6,180 nucleotides of DNA, taken from assembly GCA_945862475.1 (NCBI GenBank), contig CAMAYW010000158.1, positions 1 to 6,180 of the forward strand, in the 5' to 3' direction. The translations under genes were made by a program, and so were the position numbers. Position 1 is the first letter of the stretch, and every line of letters begins with the position of its first letter. The stretch comes from Bacteriovorax stolpii (lineage in GTDB: Bacteria > Bdellovibrionota > Bacteriovoracia > Bacteriovoracales > Bacteriovoracaceae). The notes under the pieces are model-generated. The model was not told where the DNA came from. It ran no database searches and worked only from the letters and a program-made list of their open reading frames with translations. Below, one piece after another: positions 1-5,019 of the stretch.

Positions 1-580
1 CAGGATCGCCACTCCCCTTATCTTCCAAGCAAGAGACCGAGACATCGTTGAGGAAGCTCTCGCTGGAGACATTATTGGTCTCTACGATACTGGGAAATAT
101 CAAATTGGTGATACCTTCTCGATGGGGAAAAAACATATACGCTACACCGGTATTCCAAGCTTTTCTCCGGAGCTCTTTATGAGAGTGACGGCAAAAGATC
201 CAATGAAGGCCAAGCACCTTGAGAAAGGTCTTTCTCAGTTATCAGAGGAAGGAGCGACTCAGTTATTCATTAGACGCCACACCAATGAGAAAATGCTCGG
301 CGCCGTGGGTGCTCTTCAATTTGAGGTCGTAAAGTACCGCCTCGAGGATGAATATTCAGTTGAGGCTACTTATGAGGCCGTGGCCTGGGCGGGTGTTCGG
401 TGGTTAAGATTTCCGGATAAAAAAACAGAAGAAAAATTTTCGCATGAATACTCTTCGGTCATCATGGAAGACAAAGAAAAGAGAGTCTGTTTTGCGGTCA
501 GAACGGAATGGGATTTGAAACTCGCGATGGAAAAAAATCCTAGTGTGGAGTTCTTTAAAAACTCTGATTATATTGACTAG
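1..580 (+). CDS. prfC: Peptide chain release factor 3, C-terminal part (5' end outside window)
   Basis: RF3 is a cytoplasmic translational GTPase that removes RF1/RF2 from the ribosome after peptide release. The reading frame is open from base 2 (base 1 ends the previous codon) and gives 192 residues to a TAG stop. The first ATG in view, at 122, is internal, because the frame upstream of it already reads recognisable RF3: GDIIGLYDTG followed by QIGDTF, the end of the domain II beta-barrel. The RF3 C-terminal domain follows, with TGIPSFSPELF, then LSEEGATQLF, then GAVGALQFEVVKYRL; these match the E. coli RF3 blocks I remember. The GTP-binding domain lies to the left of the window. The gene converges on the regulator gene at 577-1395 and overlaps it by 4 bp, with no hairpin terminator visible after its stop. 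Nothing looks broken. The assignment is firm; only the length of the missing part is unknown. Confidence 0.95.
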   Translation, partial: RIATPLIFQARDRDIVEEALAGDIIGLYDTGKYQIGDTFSMGKKHIRYTGIPSFSPELFMRVTAKDPMKAKHLEKGLSQLSEEGATQLFIRRHTNEKMLGAVGALQFEVVKYRLEDEYSVEATYEAVAWAGVRWLRFPDKKTEEKFSHEYSSVIMEDKEKRVCFAVRTEWDLKLAMEKNPSVEFFKNSDYID

Positions 581-1395
581 ATTTTCGCTTTCGTGATCGC
601 CTCGATAATCGCTTTGAAACCAGCCGTTTTTGAGGCATCCACTCGATAGGCGAGATAGAGTTCGTCGCTGAACCAGTAATCTCTTGCTGGTAAAAGTCCC
701 TTAAACTTTCCCGCCACTTTCTCAGGGAGAATGGCCACTCCTATGCCACTTGAGGCAAGATCAGCAATCACTTCTAGACTAGAAGAATGAATAATCCTTT
801 TAAAAGGTGGTCCTTTTTTTAGTAAGGACTGAACTTGGCCCATACTTTCATCACAAATAAGAACATCCTCATACGTCTTTTTCGCACGCCAAAATCCCAC
901 TCTATCGGTGCAAAGCTTTTTTAAAACTAAATCATTATGGCGAATGGGGTTTATCACCAGACCTATATCTATCTTTCGCGATATGATCATCTCCGTCATT
1001 TCCCTAGATAATCCATGAATAAAAGAAATATCTAATTGAGAAAATTCCATTAATCCCTTCATGAAGTGATGAAGTGAATACATCGCCACTGACGTGTGTA
1101 GGCCAATAATAAATTTACCTGAAGGTGTATGATCAAGATCACTTAATGATTGAGTTAGTCTTTCCCAATCAGCAAAGAGAGTTTTTGATTTTAAATGAAA
1201 CTCTTCCCCTACCTTTGTTAACGTTAGGCCATTAGAACTTCTGATAAAAAGTGGCTTACCTATAGAGGTTTCTAATCTTTTTAAGGCCTGAGAAAGTGTG
1301 GGCTGAACCACACCGAGTCTTTCAGAAGCACGAGAGAGGTTAAGAGTGTCACAAACAGTATGAAAATAATAAATATCGTAAGGATTAGGTATCAT
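577..1395 (-). CDS. LysR-type transcriptional regulator
   Basis: This 272-residue protein has the LysR layout. An N-terminal winged helix-turn-helix spans about residues 5-63, with the helix-turn-helix core SRASERLGVVQPTLSQALKR at 21-40 and the wing around GKPLFIRSSNGLTLT. A linker helix follows (about 65-90), then a periplasmic-binding-protein-like effector domain from about 92 to the end. It is somewhat shorter than the usual ~300 residues, mainly because the second half of the effector domain is compact. The effector is unknown. I kept the ATG at 1395 because it leaves the usual short lead before the first helix. It has no Shine-Dalgarno, but a good promoter at 1404-1432 would start the mRNA within a few bases of the ATG. 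The gene is divergent from the small secreted-protein gene at 1483, and dyads in the shared region suggest autoregulation and control of that neighbour. The stop overlaps the prfC stop. Confidence 0.92.
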   Translation of the reverse strand: MIPNPYDIYYFHTVCDTLNLSRASERLGVVQPTLSQALKRLETSIGKPLFIRSSNGLTLTKVGEEFHLKSKTLFADWERLTQSLSDLDHTPSGKFIIGLHTSVAMYSLHHFMKGLMEFSQLDISFIHGLSREMTEMIISRKIDIGLVINPIRHNDLVLKKLCTDRVGFWRAKKTYEDVLICDESMGQVQSLLKKGPPFKRIIHSSSLEVIADLASSGIGVAILPEKVAGKFKGLLPARDYWFSDELYLAYRVDASKTAGFKAIIEAITKAKI

Positions 1396-1400
1396 ATTTT

Positions 1401-1417
1401 TTGATATTACTTATCAA
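1401..1417. promoter_or_regulatory. Inverted repeat, candidate LysR-type operator 1
   Basis: TTGATATTACTTATCAA has 6-bp perfect arms (TTGATA/TATCAA) around a 5-bp centre at 1409. It covers the -10 of the lysR-type promoter. LysR-type proteins commonly bind interrupted dyads of about this size between divergent genes. Assignment to this regulator is inference from position. Confidence 0.5.
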
Positions 1418-1432
1418 TATCTATTATTTCAA
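1404..1432 (-). promoter_or_regulatory. Sigma70-like promoter for the lysR-type gene
   Basis: On the - strand TTGAAA (1432-1427) is followed after exactly 17 bp by TAATAT (1409-1404), close to the consensus -35 and -10. The expected start is near 1397, two bases before the ATG at 1395, so the transcript would have almost no leader. This fits the absence of a Shine-Dalgarno sequence there. Both flanking dyads (1401-1417 and 1422-1438) overlap the promoter elements, so a regulator bound there should block this promoter. Confidence 0.6.
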
Positions 1433-1438
1433 ATAATA
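1422..1438. promoter_or_regulatory. Perfect palindrome, candidate LysR-type operator 2
   Basis: TATTATTTCAAATAATA is an 8-bp perfect dyad around a single C at 1430. It contains a symmetric T-N11-A (T1424, A1436), the core of the classical LysR-type binding motif. It covers the -35 of the lysR-type promoter, and its centre is 21 bp, two helical turns, from operator 1, as expected for a regulator dimer pair on one DNA face. AT-rich palindromes do occur by chance, so confidence is moderate. Confidence 0.5.
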
Positions 1439-1471
1439 ACTCGATTCATTTAAAACTAACTTATGAAACAT

Positions 1472-1477
1472 AGGAGG
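1472..1477 (+). promoter_or_regulatory. Strong ribosome binding site for the small secreted-protein gene
   Basis: A full AGGAGG lies 5 bases before the ATG at 1483 and fixes this start. The contrast with the regulator gene across the same intergenic region, which has no such site, is notable. Confidence 0.8.
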
Positions 1478-1482
1478 AAAAA

Positions 1483-1929
1483 ATGAAATTCATGTTGTTA
1501 CTAGGATCCCTTTTAAGTCTTGAGGTCTTCGCTGATTCGATTATCTCGGAAAGAGTTGTTTCTCTTCCGGTAAATATCTCATCGGAAAGGGTTAAATTAT
1601 CGCGACGAGGTTATTCGACTGATCTTGTAAAAATTCTTGTTCCGGAACTCGCTGATGTAACGATTGCAAATCACAGGAATACTGGAGAGAGTGCTCCATG
1701 CTTAGCGAATTATGAGGCCTACTCAACAGATGAGATCATACAGAATAGGCCTGAAATTATTTCCACACCCTTCACAATCACTCTGACTAAGAAAACCGTG
1801 ATCGATGAGGAAAAGAAAGTCTGTAAGGTCAGTTTAAAGGAATCAGTTCTGGGATTTGTAAGAGGATTTAAATTTATTCATGACCGAATCATAGCGATGC
1901 CAGATAGACATGTGGATGATTGTCGGTAG
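1483..1929 (+). CDS. Small secreted protein of unknown function
   Basis: I do not recognise this 148-residue protein. The N-terminus is a typical Sec signal peptide: a short basic start (MKF), a hydrophobic run MLLLGSLLSL, and a V-F-A cleavage site after residue 17. The mature part is about 131 residues, rich in beta-forming Val/Ile/Thr stretches, with no transmembrane segment. It has three cysteines (73, 114, 147), so at most one disulfide pair plus one free Cys. No catalytic motif is visible. The start is supported by a strong AGGAGG 5 bases upstream. The gene is divergent from the LysR-type gene and is the natural candidate for its target. No strong promoter is seen for it; a poor TTTCAA-N16-TTTAAA (1427-1454) is the best I find, compatible with activator dependence. 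It converges on the first metalloprotease-like gene, with a hairpin between them. Small envelope or secreted protein is as far as the sequence allows. Confidence 0.8.
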   Translation: MKFMLLLGSLLSLEVFADSIISERVVSLPVNISSERVKLSRRGYSTDLVKILVPELADVTIANHRNTGESAPCLANYEAYSTDEIIQNRPEIISTPFTITLTKKTVIDEEKKVCKVSLKESVLGFVRGFKFIHDRIIAMPDRHVDDCR

Positions 1930-1930
1930 T

Positions 1931-1964
1931 TAAAAAAGAAAAGGGCCAGGAAAACCTGGCCCTT
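1931..1964 (-). terminator. Rho-independent terminator of metalloprotease-like gene P1
   Basis: Perfect 10-bp arms AAGGGCCAGG (1941-1950) and CCTGGCCCTT (1955-1964) enclose an AAAA loop. Read on the - strand, the stem is followed by TTTTCTTTTTT, a classical U-tract, so it terminates leftward transcription of the array. On the + strand no T-run follows, so for the small secreted-protein gene it could act only as a stabilising 3' hairpin. Confidence 0.9.
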
Positions 1965-1987
1965 AACTTATCAATCAAGAAGAAGGA

Positions 1988-2851
1988 TTATTTCTTCGGT
2001 TTAAACCAACATAATGGACGTAGACCTAATGTGTGTCCAAGAGAACCGTGACATGTTCCTTGTACTTCATCTTTCTGAGAAACATCTTCATTTAGGCCAA
2101 TTTCACAAAGGGCACCTTGAAAATAAGTATCAAGGCGGCACTGGTGAGCAGGGTGAGCGTCATCTGTTTTTGCGACAACTTTAGTGTCTGGTGTTTCAAA
2201 TTTCGCTTCAGGCTTATTTCTAAGTGCTGCAAAAAGAGCTGCGACGGAAGCTCCGGCCATACCGGAACGAACACAGATCGCTTTATCATCTTTATTCGGC
2301 CATGCCTTAGCACAAGCTTGAGTGAGGGCCGCAGGTGCGTTTAATTTACGAACAATTGTAGAGTTTTTGTCGTTTAAGAATGCCTTACGAAGACACTTAA
2401 GAGTAGCGAAGTAATCAGATTGACCTTCATTTGAGGCCCAACGATTAAGAAAACCTGCAACTTTTGGAGCTCCACCAAGGTGGTGACCAATTTCGTGACA
2501 AAGAACAAGGGCAAAACCGTCTTCAGTGATCGTTTGGTGACGAGCAAGTCCGCCAAACATATTCACAACCCAAGAGCCAGCTCTTGTAGCGTTTGCATTC
2601 ACAGTTCCATCTCCCCACTTACGGTTAATTCTAAGTGTTCCGCCCATGTTTGAGACGATAGGTGCATAGATTGTTTCAAGTTTATCGATGACAGCATTAA
2701 ACTGGGGCTCGGTAATTCCACCTACAGTCTTCGCTCCCACAGGGATATTGAGGTCGTTCTCAGGAAGAAATCCAGATCTTCCGTCTTCTGAACAAGCAAG
2801 GACTGACCCAGAAATAGCTAAAGTTAATAAAAGTGCTGATAAAAATTTCAT
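1988..2851 (-). CDS. P1: secreted gluzincin-like zinc metalloprotease family protein
   Basis: This 287-residue protein is one of four tandem paralogs. Residues 1-19 form a signal peptide ending V-L-A, directly before Cys20. The zinc site is HEIGHH at 119-124 (ligands H119 and H123, general base E120). NEGQSDYF from 141 follows, with E142 19 residues after H123 and D146 four after E142; this is the arrangement of gluzincins such as thermolysin and the M48 peptidases. Upstream conserved blocks are RKWGDGTVNA (77-86) and MFGGLARH (98-105). The C-terminal third carries CRLDTYFQ, GTCHG and LCWFKP. Nine cysteines (20, 118, 153, 180, 193, 238, 249, 267, 281) recur in all copies. AAGGAG at 2857-2862, 5 bases upstream, supports the start. 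The active-site loop reads PKVAGFLNR, unlike the other copies. Exported peptidase is likely from the motifs; the family name and substrate are unknown. Confidence 0.75.
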   Translation of the reverse strand: MKFLSALLLTLAISGSVLACSEDGRSGFLPENDLNIPVGAKTVGGITEPQFNAVIDKLETIYAPIVSNMGGTLRINRKWGDGTVNANATRAGSWVVNMFGGLARHQTITEDGFALVLCHEIGHHLGGAPKVAGFLNRWASNEGQSDYFATLKCLRKAFLNDKNSTIVRKLNAPAALTQACAKAWPNKDDKAICVRSGMAGASVAALFAALRNKPEAKFETPDTKVVAKTDDAHPAHQCRLDTYFQGALCEIGLNEDVSQKDEVQGTCHGSLGHTLGLRPLCWFKPKK

Positions 2852-2885
2852 TCATTCTCCTTGAGACAAATCTCTCCAGAAGAGT

Positions 2886-2915
2886 ATCTTAGAAATTCCC
2901 TATAAATTATGTCAG
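2886..2915 (-). promoter_or_regulatory. Candidate promoter of P1
   Basis: On the - strand CTGACA (2915-2910) precedes TAAGAT (2891-2886) with an 18-bp spacer. The expected start near 2878 gives a leader of about 27 bases containing the AAGGAG site. With the terminator of P2 just upstream, this would make P1 a separate transcription unit. The -10 is imperfect. Confidence 0.45.
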
Positions 2916-2939
2916 CAATTTATTTAGTTTGTAAGAAGA

Positions 2940-2970
2940 TGAAAGAAATAGGGCCCAGAAAGGGCCCTAT
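2940..2970 (-). terminator. Hairpin terminator of P2
   Basis: Perfect 9-bp arms ATAGGGCCC (2948-2956) and GGGCCCTAT (2962-2970) enclose a 5-base loop, starting 11 bases beyond the P2 stop. On the - strand the stem is followed by TTCTTTC, a broken U-tract, so termination may be partial and some readthrough into P1 is possible. Confidence 0.75.
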
Positions 2971-2980
2971 CTATAAAAGA

Positions 2981-3865
2981 TTACTCAGTAATAGAAGGTT
3001 TAAACCAACAAAGAGGACGAAGACCTTTAGAATGACCCATTGTGCCATGGCATGTTCCTGTCACTTCTGAAGAAGCTGTTACATCTTCATGGAAAGAAAC
3101 TGCACAGAGTGAGCCTTGAAAGTAAGTATCAAGACGACATTGAGTCGCAGGGTGATTGTCATCAGTTTTTGTCACAACTTTTAAATCTGGAGTTTCGAAT
3201 TTTGGTTCAACAGTTGAGTTACGAAGCGCTTGGAAAAGTTTTGCAACAGACATTCCCGCCATACCGCCACGGATACAAGTGTAATAGTCTTGGTTCCAGA
3301 TATGTTGAGCAGAACAAGCTTTTTGAAGAGCTTCAGGAACATTCATCGCACGAACGATTTCTTCGTTATTATCACGCTCCCATCCACGACGAAGACACTT
3401 TAAAGTCGCGAAGTAGTCAGCTTGACCTTCGTTTGAAGCCCATGGAGAAGACCATGGAGAAATTTTTCTTGGAGCTCCACCAATGTGGTGACCAAGCTCG
3501 TGACAAACAACTAGAGCGAATCCATCTTCAGTAATTGTCTCATGACGAGCAAGACCACCGAACATAGAAACTTTCCAAGTTTTCCCTAATTGCTGGGCGT
3601 AAGCATTAACAGTTGCGTCCGTCCATTTTCTTTCAATCAAAAGATCCCCGCCGTAAGATTTTACGATTGGAGTATAAAGAGTTTCATATTTATCAATGAT
3701 GGCATTGAATTGCTCTTCAGTGATTCCGCCAACTCTTTTGGCGTGAGCAGAGATTTTCAAATTGTTCTCTGGAACAAATCCTTCATCACCATTAACAGTA
3801 CAGGCAATAGAAGGGAGAGATAATGCGATTGAAGCTAACAGCAATCCTTGCTTAAAAAATTTCAT
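2981..3865 (-). CDS. P2: secreted gluzincin-like zinc metalloprotease family protein
   Basis: The longest paralog, 294 residues. The signal peptide covers 1-21 (core LLLASIALSL, ending S-I-A) before Cys22. The zinc motifs are HELGHH at 122-127 and NEGQADYF from 145 (E146 ligand candidate, D150). H126 to E146 is 20 residues, the same spacing as thermolysin, against 19 in P1 and 17 in the other two copies. The extra length comes from the loop SPWSSPWA, encoded by a 12-bp tandem duplication (3440-3463). The nine family cysteines are at 22, 121, 157, 184, 197, 243, 254, 272 and 286. RKWTDATVNAYA and MFGGLARH are conserved, and the C-terminus keeps CRLDTYFQGSLC, GTCHG and LCWFKP, followed by a unique tail SITE. 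AAGGAG at 3875-3880 lies 9 bases before the ATG. Part of its zinc-site DNA is identical to P3. A secreted peptidase is the best reading; the target is unknown. Confidence 0.75.
   Translation of the reverse strand: MKFFKQGLLLASIALSLPSIACTVNGDEGFVPENNLKISAHAKRVGGITEEQFNAIIDKYETLYTPIVKSYGGDLLIERKWTDATVNAYAQQLGKTWKVSMFGGLARHETITEDGFALVVCHELGHHIGGAPRKISPWSSPWASNEGQADYFATLKCLRRGWERDNNEEIVRAMNVPEALQKACSAQHIWNQDYYTCIRGGMAGMSVAKLFQALRNSTVEPKFETPDLKVVTKTDDNHPATQCRLDTYFQGSLCAVSFHEDVTASSEVTGTCHGTMGHSKGLRPLCWFKPSITE
3440..3463 (-). repeat. 12-bp tandem duplication inside P2 active-site loop
   Basis: Two adjacent units, CCATGGAGAAGA (3440-3451) and CCATGGAGAAAT (3452-3463), match at 10 of 12 bases. In the P2 frame they encode SPW twice (SPWSSPWA), just before the NEG zinc motif. 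The other three paralogs lack the duplication, so it is specific to P2. Confidence 0.85.
3467..3496 (-). repeat. 30-bp segment identical between P2 and P3 (copy 1)
   Basis: This stretch is base-for-base identical to 4507-4536 in P3. After one mismatch, a further 14 bases are the same. It encodes the zinc-motif end HHIGGAPR and neighbouring residues. The surrounding sequence has many silent differences, so the match stands out as a possible trace of gene conversion or strong local constraint. Confidence 0.85.
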
Positions 3866-3952
3866 TGGAATGAACTCCTTAAAGATAAAAAAAATCTTCT
3901 TAACAGAATTTTGACATACTCTTCATAATTCTTAATAGATGAAAGAATCGAA

Positions 3953-3968
3953 GTAAGAATTTGTTGGT
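3953..3968. repeat. 16-bp element upstream of P2, repeated upstream of P3
   Basis: GTAAGAATTTGTTGGT here matches GTAAGAATATGTTGGT at 4981-4996 at 15 of 16 bases. The copies begin 88 and 76 bases upstream of the respective start codons. A shorter form, GTAAGAA, occurs at 2931-2937, 80 bases upstream of P1. It may be a shared regulatory site or residual homology from duplication. Confidence 0.5.
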
Positions 3969-3992
3969 TGGAGTGAATTAATCAGGAATAAG

Positions 3993-4020
3993 TCGAGGAC
4001 CCCCAAGAAGGGGCCCTCGA
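3993..4020 (-). terminator. Hairpin terminator of P3
   Basis: TCGAGG-A-CCCC (3993-4003) faces GGGG-C-CCTCGA (4010-4020) across a 6-base loop. The one mismatched pair becomes a G-U wobble only in the - strand RNA, so the 11-bp stem is complete in that direction, matching leftward transcription of P3. The following tract (CTTATTCC) is only weakly U-rich. Confidence 0.7.
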
Positions 4021-4035
4021 AAGATCAAATTTTGA

Positions 4036-4905
4036 TTACTGAGCTGTTGGCTTAAACCAACAACGAGGACGAAGACCTACAGAATGTCCAGTTGAGCCGT
4101 GGCAAGAGCCAGCGACTTCTTCTGTTTGACCAATTTCTTCGTTGAATGATTTTTCACAAAGAGCACCCTGGAAATAAGTATCGAGGCGACACTGAGTTGC
4201 TGGGTGATTGTCATTTGTCACAGACACTTGCTTAGGATCTGGTGTTTCAAATTTTGCTGGACTTGACCAAGAAAGAGCAGAGAAAAGCTTCGCTACTGAA
4301 TCCCCGGCCATACCACCTCTCACGCAAAGGTTTTGATCTTCAACTGATGACCAATTTTTTGCACAAGATTCAGATAAAAATTTAGGAACAGTCATCCCAG
4401 CAACCACAGCAGCGTTATCTTCTGATTGCCATACACGGCGAAGACACTTAAGAGTGGCGAAGTAATCTGATTGTCCTTCATTAGAGGCCCAGTCATCTCC
4501 GGCATATCTTGGAGCTCCACCAATGTGGTGACCAAGTTCGTGACAAACAACAAGAGCAAATCCATCTGCTGTAATTGTTTTATGACGAGCAAGACCTCCA
4601 AACATAGAGACTTTCCAAATATTTCCGTCTTGTTCAGCGTAGGCGTTAACTGTTCCATCCGTCCAGCGACGAACGACTTCAAGTTTTCCACCGTACTCAG
4701 AAACAATTGGTGAATAGATTGTTTCGATTTGATCAATCACTGAATTAAATTTTTCTTCAGTAATAGTGTTTACTTCTTTAGCATCTACAGAAAGATAAAG
4801 ATCATTCTTAGGTAAGAAACCTTCAGATCCATTTTTTGTACACGCTAGAACTGGTTGAGATAGAATAGCGACGGCGAGTAGCATTCCTTGCGAAAGCTTA
4901 TTCAT
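4036..4905 (-). CDS. P3: secreted gluzincin-like zinc metalloprotease family protein
   Basis: The protein is 289 residues when started at 4905. The frame stays open upstream to an ATG at 5013, but the inner start is chosen: it has AAGGAGG just ahead of it, gives a clean signal peptide (core GMLLAVAIL, ending V-L-A before Cys22), and matches paralog lengths. The longer start would bury the signal sequence 36 residues in. The zinc site is HELGHH at 122-127, then NEGQSDYF from 142 (E143, D147), with the short loop PRYAGDD between. Cysteines are at 22, 121, 154, 181, 194, 239, 250, 268 and 282. RRWTDGTVNAYA, MFGGLARH, CRLDTYFQGALC, SCHGS and RCWFKP follow the family pattern. It is closest to P4 in the C-terminal half (DQNLC, GMAGDSVA, CEKSF, LRPRCWFKPT) and shares zinc-site DNA with P2. 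A weak TTCGGA-N17-TAATTT (4954-4926, - strand) is a possible promoter. Confidence 0.75.
   Translation of the reverse strand: MNKLSQGMLLAVAILSQPVLACTKNGSEGFLPKNDLYLSVDAKEVNTITEEKFNSVIDQIETIYSPIVSEYGGKLEVVRRWTDGTVNAYAEQDGNIWKVSMFGGLARHKTITADGFALVVCHELGHHIGGAPRYAGDDWASNEGQSDYFATLKCLRRVWQSEDNAAVVAGMTVPKFLSESCAKNWSSVEDQNLCVRGGMAGDSVAKLFSALSWSSPAKFETPDPKQVSVTNDNHPATQCRLDTYFQGALCEKSFNEEIGQTEEVAGSCHGSTGHSVGLRPRCWFKPTAQ
4507..4536 (-). repeat. 30-bp segment identical between P2 and P3 (copy 2)
   Basis: Partner of 3467-3496, lying over the same codons of the zinc motif in P3. The adjoining loop codons toward NEG differ completely between the two genes, so the identity begins sharply at the loop boundary. 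Confidence 0.85.
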
Positions 4906-4909
4906 TAAT

Positions 4910-4916
4910 CCTCCTT
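4910..4916 (-). promoter_or_regulatory. Ribosome binding site fixing the P3 start
   Basis: AAGGAGG on the - strand lies 4 bases before the ATG at 4905. It decides against the longer in-frame start at 5013. Confidence 0.8.
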
Positions 4917-4980
4917 GATTAATTAAAATTACTTTTATCGTCACACATTCCGAATTTTGGGCCAGTGAACTTATTTTAAT

Positions 4981-4996
4981 GTAAGAATATGTTGGT
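4981..4996. repeat. 16-bp element upstream of P3, repeated upstream of P2
   Basis: GTAAGAATATGTTGGT is the partner of the element at 3953-3968. Its TGTTGG end also forms one arm of the small hairpin after P4 (4990-5008), so here the element sits where the P4 transcript ends and P3 control begins. Confidence 0.5.
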
Positions 4997-5008
4997 AAAA
5001 CTCCAACA
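4990..5008 (-). terminator. Weak hairpin after P4
   Basis: TGTTGG (4990-4995) and CCAACA (5003-5008) form a 6-bp stem with a 7-base loop, 11 bases past the P4 stop. The - strand continues TATTCTTAC, with no strong U-tract. It is the weakest of the four hairpins, so P4 transcripts may run on into P3. Confidence 0.35.
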
Positions 5009-5019
5009 CTCAAGAATAC

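Noticed and set aside
2119..2134. Third zinc-binding His as in metzincins (HExxHxxGxxH)
   Set aside because: The position that should hold the third His is Pro in P1 and P4 and falls in the GGxP stretch of all copies; the downstream NExxxD fits a gluzincin site instead.
3040..3534. Open frame of 164 codons on the + strand inside P2
   Set aside because: It lies wholly antisense to the conserved protease gene, shows no recognisable domain and is absent as a conserved frame in the sister copies. The other open frames on either strand inside the array are rejected on the same grounds.
3882..3899. AAGAT-T6-ATCTT hairpin in the P2 leader as a riboswitch or thermometer
   Set aside because: Only five mostly A-U pairs, imperfect beyond that, and not found before the other copies; too weak to call.
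4906..5013. Longer P3 start giving 36 extra N-terminal residues
   Set aside because: The extension lacks a ribosome site, hides the signal peptide and has no counterpart in the paralogs; the ATG at 4905 has AAGGAGG just upstream.
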